From Actinomycetota bacterium (GTDB taxonomy: Bacteria > Actinomycetota > Thermoleophilia > Gaiellales > Gaiellaceae), in the NCBI GenBank assembly GCA_004366385.1, contig ML178784.1, positions 17,717 to 55,206 on the forward strand: DNA of 37,490 nt, in the 5' to 3' direction. Positions 34,001 to 37,490 of this stretch are shown here, piece after piece. Position 1 is the stretch's first letter; every line of letters begins with the position of its first letter. A program made the translations under genes and the position numbers. The notes under the pieces are model-generated. The model did not search any database. It saw only the letters and a program-made list of their open reading frames with translations, and was not told where the DNA came from.

Positions 34001-34343
34001 GGATCCGGAGACCGGAACGCACCGCGCGCTCTGCGTCGTCCTCGTGCGCCACCGGGGCGCCGAACACCGCCATGACCGCGTCGCCGATGAACTTCTCGAC
34101 CGTGCCGCCGAAGCGCTCGATGTCGGCCTTCACGCGCTCGTGGTAGGGACGCAGCGTCGCGCGGACGTCCTCCGGGTCGGCGCGGTCGGAGCGGTCGGTG
34201 AAGCCGACGAGGTCGACGAAGAGCACGGAGACGACCTTCCGCTCCTCCCCGGGCGGCGTCGCGACGGCGAGCGCCTGGCCGCACGCGAGGCAGAAGCGCG
34301 CGCGCTCGGGATTCTCCTCGCCGCATGCAGGGCAGACCTGCAT
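31017..34343 (-). CDS. Zinc-ribbon / adenylate cyclase / AAA ATPase / TPR regulator, 1108 aa
   Basis: Large cytoplasmic signalling protein. Order: zinc ribbon with Cys4, Cys7, Cys18, Cys21; class III cyclase at about 36-212 with VSVLFVDLVGFTDRSD (Asp44), KFIGDAVMAVFG (Asp88) and IVTGDVVNTAARLQ; then HTPFVGREHE and a Walker A GEPGIGKS at about 258-265, with Walker B-like CILVVEDLHWAD near 390 (STAND/AAA-16 type); then about 600 residues of alpha-helical TPR-like repeats. This layout is common in Actinobacteria and is thought to couple cAMP synthesis to a sensor/ATPase module. It lies 34 bases after the CBS gene, probably in the same operon as the Glu/Leu dehydrogenase. Confidence 0.93.
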   Translation of the reverse strand: MQVCPACGEENPERARFCLACGQALAVATPPGEERKVVSVLFVDLVGFTDRSDRADPEDVRATLRPYHERVKADIERFGGTVEKFIGDAVMAVFGAPVAHEDDAERAVRSGLRILQTIDELREDGLELAVRAAVTTGEAVVALGARPERGEGIVTGDVVNTAARLQSAAPVGSVLVDEVTMRTVGAAVAFEPLEPVEAKGKAEPIPVWRVLGARSRVGQPEAATHTPFVGREHERTLLLETFLRAERESSVQLVTVVGEPGIGKSRLVTELRAALDERPDLVTWRHGRCLPYGEGITFWALGEIVKAEAGILESDDQRAAAAKLDTALADYVADESERAWFASCVAPLVGARLDGAAASREETFTAWRRLLEAMAARRPCILVVEDLHWADAALLEFLEHLLDWSAPVPLLLLCTARPELFERQPSWGGGKRNATTISLSPLSTEDAGRLFQLLLDRTLLPAETQAALLERAGGNPLYAEQFARMLEERGSVEGLAVPETVQALMAARLDTLRPEQKALLHDAAVVGRVFWAGAVAEIGDRDGGDVRRELNELIRREFVRPVRVSSIEGEDEFSFWHALVRDVAYQQIPRSPRADKHAAAAAWIEKTAGERVADHAEILVHHYGEAFELARAAGDARRPEVEGRLVRFLVLAGERAAQFDTQAGEAYLRRALGLVEGDELARARVLVALAPVLMQRGAIAEAIEADEAAIVVLRAVDERAAAVAIRNLATLMWARGQVDRANALGDEAIAVLERAPDPELVAAYGSAAHRSAIGGRADDASVFIEKGLGLAAELGVEDVMALVQARAGVHGYSGDPRSVEDSRLARDLGLRLGLGRATAVAINNLADSLYYFESAHAAREVWEEGIEFSRARGIVSTEIWCRSERLRALYNLGAWAELETEAEHVLRWVEEHGGGQLEVFAHVELAQLHVHRGAVDVAAGHVEELLPIAFESRDPQVLVPGLTVAALVSSARGDEERAAALVEELEGTTRGGPIGWRSFCLGWPARIAVAAGRPDLVEAFLEDTEQESAWDRSARPAARAALAETRGTLGAAADLYREAAERWEAYGSVVEQAYALLGLGRCGDAQALSDARAIFARLGASPVLEQAA

Positions 34344-34377
34344 CCCGCCGGATCTTCTCAGCCTCGCCGCAGCACGT

Positions 34378-34818
34378 CTACGCCGCGGGCGGCAGCTCGG
34401 GCGGGTCGTCGTCGTCCGGCGCCTCGTCCTCCGCCAGGCGCCGCAGGAGCACCGCGCGGGAGAGGACGCCCACGAGCCGCCGGTCAGCGTCGACCACCGG
34501 CACGCGCTCGAGGTCCTCCTCCTCGAGGAAGCGGAACGCGTCCTCGAGGGGCACGTCCGGGCCGATCGTGTGATCCGGCGGCTCCGCGATGTCCCCGAGC
34601 CGCGCGGAGCCCGGGTCGCGGCCGGCGGCGACGACCTCGCGCACGAGCGTCTTCCGCGTGATCACACCCACCAGCCGCTCGCCCTCGGTCACGTAGACCG
34701 CGCGCACCTCGGGCGGCAGCAGGAGCTCGCCGGCCGCCTGGGCAGTCGCGTCGGCGGGGAGGTGCCCCGGCTGCGACACCATCGCCTCGCGGACGACGCT
34801 CACCCGCTCGTCGCTCAC
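34378..34818 (-). CDS. CBS domain-pair protein, 146 aa
   Basis: Two CBS motifs in a Bateman module (about 5-60 and 72-130): VREAMVSQPGHLPADATAQAAGELLL...VRAVYVTEGERLVGVITRKTLVREVV and IAEPPDHTIGPDVPLEDAFRFLEEEDLERVPVVDADRRLVGVLSRAVLLRRL. Such pairs bind adenine nucleotides and regulate partners. GTG at 34818 overlaps the TGA of the dehydrogenase, so an energy-sensing role for that enzyme or for the downstream cyclase is plausible. The C-terminus is acidic and Pro-rich. Confidence 0.9.
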   Translation of the reverse strand: MSDERVSVVREAMVSQPGHLPADATAQAAGELLLPPEVRAVYVTEGERLVGVITRKTLVREVVAAGRDPGSARLGDIAEPPDHTIGPDVPLEDAFRFLEEEDLERVPVVDADRRLVGVLSRAVLLRRLAEDEAPDDDDPPELPPAA

Positions 34819-36101
34819 GGGAAGATCCCCCGCGCCTCGAGCGCGTTCGAGACCTCGCGGATCCCGCCCACGAGCGCGGCCGTCCGCAGTGACGTCTCGC
34901 GCTCGGCGGCGAGATCCCAGACGCGGTCGAACGCGTCCGAGAGCTTCTCGGCGAGCTTCGCGCGGATCTCGTCCCGCGTCCAGAAGAGCCGCCCGAGGTC
35001 CTGCACCCACTCGAAGTACGACACGGTGACGCCGCCGGCGTTCGTGAGGATGTCCGGGAGCACGGGGATGCCGCGCGTGTCCAGGATCGCGTCCGCCTCG
35101 AGCGACGTCGGCCCGTTCGCGCCCTCGACGACCATGCGGGCGCGCAGGCGTGGCGCGTTCTCGCCGGTGATCTGGTCCTCGCGGGCCGCGAGCACGAGGA
35201 TGTCGCAGTCGAGCTCGAGCAGCTCCTCGTTCGAGATCCGCCGCCCCGCGTCGCAGCCCTCGAGCGACCCGTGCTCACGCACGTACGCCTGGAGCGCCGG
35301 GACGTCGAGCCCGTCCTCCGAGTGGATCCCTCCGGACACGTCGGAGACGGCCACGATCGTCGCGCCCAGCTCGTGCAGCTCGGCGGCGGCGATGCTTCCG
35401 ACGTTCCCGAAGCCCTGAACGACGCAGCGCTGCTCCTCGACCGGCCAGCCGAGCCGCGTGCACGCGCTGGCGATCACCATCACGACGCCGGCGCCCGTCG
35501 CCTCGTGCCGGAACACGGACCCGCCGATCGAGATCGGCTTCCCGGTCACGATCTCCGGCACCGCGTAGCCGCGCTGCATCGAGTACGTGTCCATCATCCA
35601 CGCCATCGTCTGCTCGTTCGTGGCCATGTCGGGGGCGGGGATGTCCTCCTGCGGGCCGATCACCGGCAGGAGCTCGGAGGTGAACCTGCGAGTGAGCCGC
35701 TCGAGCTCGGTGGGCGAGAGCGAGCGGGCGTCGCAGCGCACGCCTCCCTTGGCACCGCCGTAGGGAAGCCGGAGCAGCGCGCACTTCCACGTCATCCACA
35801 TCGCGAGCGCGGCGCACTCGCCGAGCGACACCTCCGAGTCGTAGCGGACGCCGCCTTTCGTCGGGCCGAGGATGCTCGAGTGCTGCACGCGGTAGCCGGG
35901 GAAGACGACGCGCTGCCCGTCATCGAGCCGCACCGGCACGCTGACGATCAGCGAGCGCTCGGGGAAGCGGAGCCGCTCGGCGATGTCCTCAGGGATCCCG
36001 GCGACGGGCACCGCCTGGTCGAACTGCGCGACCGCCATCCGGTACAGCGGCGTGTCCCACTCGAGCGGGGCATGGGCCAGCGCTTCGGGCGGGCTCGCCA
36101 C
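34815..36101 (-). CDS. Glutamate/Leu/Phe/Val-family dehydrogenase, 428 aa
   Basis: NAD(P)-dependent oxidative deamination, most likely glutamate to 2-oxoglutarate and ammonium. Motifs: RVVFPGYRVQHSSILGPTKGGVRY, the catalytic-Lys signature LRLPYGGAKGGV, GPQEDIPAPDMATNEQTMAWMMDTYS, VTGKPISIGGS and the Rossmann site VVQGFGNVGSIAAAEL, then VVEGANGPT and LPDILTNAGGVTVSYFEW. Length suits the hexameric class. GTG at 36101 lies nine bases after a TACACT box; the frame continues upstream into the palindromic repeat, without homology. Confidence 0.95.
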   Translation of the reverse strand: MASPPEALAHAPLEWDTPLYRMAVAQFDQAVPVAGIPEDIAERLRFPERSLIVSVPVRLDDGQRVVFPGYRVQHSSILGPTKGGVRYDSEVSLGECAALAMWMTWKCALLRLPYGGAKGGVRCDARSLSPTELERLTRRFTSELLPVIGPQEDIPAPDMATNEQTMAWMMDTYSMQRGYAVPEIVTGKPISIGGSVFRHEATGAGVVMVIASACTRLGWPVEEQRCVVQGFGNVGSIAAAELHELGATIVAVSDVSGGIHSEDGLDVPALQAYVREHGSLEGCDAGRRISNEELLELDCDILVLAAREDQITGENAPRLRARMVVEGANGPTSLEADAILDTRGIPVLPDILTNAGGVTVSYFEWVQDLGRLFWTRDEIRAKLAEKLSDAFDRVWDLAAERETSLRTAALVGGIREVSNALEARGIFP

Positions 36102-36110
36102 GGCGCGCCG

Positions 36111-36116
36111 AGTGTA
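36111..36116 (-). promoter_or_regulatory. TACACT -10 box for the dehydrogenase operon
   Basis: Minus-strand TACACT, nine bases, then GTG at 36101. Confidence 0.45.
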
Positions 36117-36212
36117 TCCCGCGCTCCACGCGAGCATGATCACGGACGACAACCGGGCGACTTCACACCTCGAAGAGTTGAACCGCTCGGGCACCCATGA
36201 CGGGGCCTGCTT

Positions 36213-36257
36213 GCCGCGCGGCCGGGATCCCCGCTCGAGGATCCCGGCCTTGCGCAC
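36213..36257 (-). repeat. Palindromic repeat element, copy 3 (reverse orientation)
   Basis: Read on the minus strand it has GTGCGCAAG, then an 11-bp stem (36220-36230 with 36239-36249, core CGGGATCC...GGATCCCG) and CGCGCGGCAAGCAG, closely matching copy 1 at 15779. It sits seven bases from the 3' end of tRNA-Leu and about 110 bases upstream of the dehydrogenase gene. Confidence 0.75.
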
Positions 36258-36263
36258 ACAGCG

Positions 36264-36351
36264 GGCCGGGGGCGGGACTCGAACCCGCACGCCCCACGAA
36301 GGGACACCTGCTTTTAAGGCAGGCGCGTCTCACCCGTTCCGCCACCCCGGC
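36264..36351 (-). tRNA. tRNA-Leu (TAA), with unusual discriminator base
   Basis: Class II cloverleaf on the minus strand: acceptor GCCGGGG / CCCCGGC, anticodon arm CCTGC-CTTAAAA-GCAGG (anticodon TAA), long variable arm GTCCC-TTCGT-GGGGC, T arm GCGGG-TTCGAGT-CCCGC. All stems pair. The base after the acceptor (discriminator) reads C, whereas bacterial leucine tRNAs carry A there; CCA is not encoded. The palindromic repeat copy 3 begins seven bases further on. Confidence 0.9.
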
Positions 36352-36425
36352 GAGACGAGTGTACGCCGCTCGGGTGAGGTCCGAGCAACCGCGGCCGCGC
36401 GACCGAGAGCCTTCCTGTCCTGGGG

Positions 36426-37088
36426 CTACGACCCGGGCTGGAGCTGGCTCGGGTCGAAGCGCTCGGGGCCCTGGAACTGGAAGGCTCGGAAGAAGGTCGA
36501 GACGGCCTTGTCGTCGAACTGGCGGCACTTGGCGAGGTAGCCGTTGCCCTCCTCGCCGTCCGACACCCACGCCCCGAGTGCGAATTGCTTCTTCAGCTTC
36601 GGGAGCGGCGCCATGACGGTGCCTGTCTGGTGGGTCTCGTAGAAGGAACGGAGCGAAGCCAGGGTCTCCTCTGGCAGCTGGTCACCGTAGAGGATGAAGA
36701 TCCCGCCGTGCTCGAGGTTGTGCACGACACGCGCGATCTCGAGCGGCTCGTCGTAGGCGCCGAAGACGGCCGCGATACCGAAGTGCGGCCCGGTCGTGGG
36801 CGGATCCGTGTTCCACTGGGCGCTGACGCCGCCGGGATCGTCGATCGAGTGCTCGCCCGGGAGGGCCTCGGCCACGTTCAGCGTGCAGCCCGCCGACTCG
36901 AGGGCGGCGCGCGCCTCCGGCTCGCCCGGGTCGCCTCCGCCGATGGTCAGCGCGGCCAGGACGACGACGGCGACGACCGCGAGCGTCGCGCCCGCGCCGT
37001 ACAGGAGGAGACGCCGCGTGCGACCGGGATCGTCGACCCTCGGGGTGGAGCGCTGCTTGGGCGCCTTCACGCGTGGCTTGTCGGGCAT
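36426..37088 (-). CDS. DUF3105 membrane-anchored protein, 220 aa
   Basis: A basic cytoplasmic N-terminus (about 1-26) and one membrane helix (about 27-49) are followed by the external DUF3105 domain: QWNTDPPTTGPHFG, VVHNLEHGGIFILYG (conserved His residues) and TVMAPLPKLKKQFALGAWV, with cysteines at GCTLNV and AKCRQF. The family is common in Actinobacteria and of unknown function; the His-rich motif suggests metal binding. ATG at 37088, with TACATT 11 bases upstream. Divergent from rmuC. Confidence 0.88.
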   Translation of the reverse strand: MPDKPRVKAPKQRSTPRVDDPGRTRRLLLYGAGATLAVVAVVVLAALTIGGGDPGEPEARAALESAGCTLNVAEALPGEHSIDDPGGVSAQWNTDPPTTGPHFGIAAVFGAYDEPLEIARVVHNLEHGGIFILYGDQLPEETLASLRSFYETHQTGTVMAPLPKLKKQFALGAWVSDGEEGNGYLAKCRQFDDKAVSTFFRAFQFQGPERFDPSQLQPGS

Positions 37089-37186
37089 GACCGCGCGCGA
37101 ATGTAGCAGCAGCCTCGGTTCACGCCCGGTTGTGCCGGTGGGTCCCGGCGCTCCGTCCGCCCCCCTCTCTACCGTTCCTCGACCCA

Positions 37187-37473
37187 GTGGTCATCGTCGC
37201 CCTCCTCATCGGGATCACGGTGGGCGCGCTCGGCGTCCTCCTTCTCCTGCGCCCTGCGCTCGTCGAGCGCCGGCGGCGCACGGACGAGGTGATCGCGCTC
37301 CAGCGCGAGCTCGCCGCGGTCGAGGCGTCGCTCGAGACCGAGCGGAGCGTGCTCGACGAGCGGCTCGAGGCGACGATCAAGTCGCTCTCGGCCGAGGCGC
37401 TCGACCAGAACACGGCTCGCTTCCTCGAGCTCGCCGACTCTCGGCTCTCCGGCTACGTCGCGCCGCTCAAGGA
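37187..37473 (+). CDS. rmuC: RmuC family protein, N-terminal part (contig end)
   Basis: One N-terminal membrane helix (VIVALLIGITVGALGVLLLL) is followed by a coiled coil (RRRRTDEVIALQRELAAVEASLETERSVLDERLEATIKSLSAEAL) and then ARFLELADSRL...YVAPLKE, the usual lead into the RmuC domain. RmuC limits inversions and is predicted to have a nuclease-like core, which is missing here because the contig ends. GTG at 37187, with TACCGT 11 bases upstream. The open frame nominally runs to 37490, but from 37474 the bases are adapter. Confidence 0.8.
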
Positions 37474-37490
37474 AGATCGGAAGAGCACAC
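37474..37490 (+). other. Illumina TruSeq adapter sequence (assembly artefact)
   Basis: AGATCGGAAGAGCACAC is identical to the start of the standard TruSeq read-1 adapter. It is fused in frame to rmuC after the codons for PLKE and is not biological sequence. Confidence 0.95.

Noticed and set aside
31521-34661. 1046-codon open frame on the plus strand
   Set aside because: It is antisense to the cyclase/ATPase gene, whose motifs are unmistakable; the product is low-complexity.
34815-36290. N-terminal extension of the dehydrogenase through the palindromic repeat
   Set aside because: The extra 63 residues are translated repeat and tRNA-flanking DNA; the family N-terminus and a -10 box support GTG at 36101.

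Overview
The window reads as one end-to-end contig from a very GC-rich actinobacterium. Strong GC bias at third codon positions, frequent GTG starts, short or overlapping intergenic spaces, an actinobacterial-type ATP-dependent DNA ligase, a DUF3105 protein, and many start codons sitting 6-9 bases after a TANNNT box (leaderless mRNAs) point to Actinomycetota. The class Thermoleophilia (Gaiellales/Solirubrobacterales-like) is my best guess, by inference only. The last 17 bases (37474-37490) match the start of the Illumina TruSeq adapter, so the right edge is an assembly artefact. The left edge lies in a direct repeat.

Layout. 1-493: duplicated 80-bp segment, strong hairpin and a small DUF4314 gene. 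676-5818: coiled-coil protein, GAF-GAF-GGDEF-GAF protein, prepilin peptidase, and a membrane GGDEF-EAL protein (c-di-GMP signalling next to a pilus-processing enzyme). 5829-7135: TauE/SafE permease and cobalamin adenosyltransferase. 7177-7990: decayed fragment of a surface-type protein with an RHS-like piece. 8062-12871 (minus): thiolase, TIMP/NTR-like envelope protein, 3-hydroxyacyl-CoA dehydrogenase, methyltransferase with a DUF4214-like head, and acyl-CoA dehydrogenase. This is a beta-oxidation/butyrate-type block with a striking inverted repeat between thiolase and the next gene. 12922-13992: two tandem paralogous PAS-like proteins facing an XRE regulator. 14071-15776: a 39-residue zinc-ribbon protein coupled to a CurA-type reductase, and divergent AlgH.

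15777-15993 carries two copies of a palindromic repeat; a third copy lies at 36213-36257. 15994-19389: proline dehydrogenase, DAO-family FAD oxidase, GT2 glycosyltransferase, lipoprotein. 19395-22151 (minus): small membrane protein, cupin-adenylate cyclase fusion, and a receiver/thioredoxin-reductase-like fusion that lacks redox cysteines. 22194-25840: DNA ligase LigB, secreted helical protein, aldo/keto reductase, small membrane protein.

25895-29559: initiator tRNA and the glyoxylate shunt operon isocitrate lyase - malate synthase - GntR regulator (minus). 29730-30985: small membrane coiled coil and Ppx/GppA phosphatase. 31017-36101 (minus): Glu/Leu-type dehydrogenase - CBS protein - large cyclase/AAA/TPR regulator. 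36264-37490: tRNA-Leu(UAA) with an odd discriminator base, DUF3105 protein, and the start of rmuC.

Taken together the window is chromosomal housekeeping and carbon metabolism (fatty acid, C2, proline, amino acid oxidation) interleaved with nucleotide second-messenger signalling (two GGDEF proteins, two class III cyclases). I see no CRISPR, prophage or intact insertion sequence.
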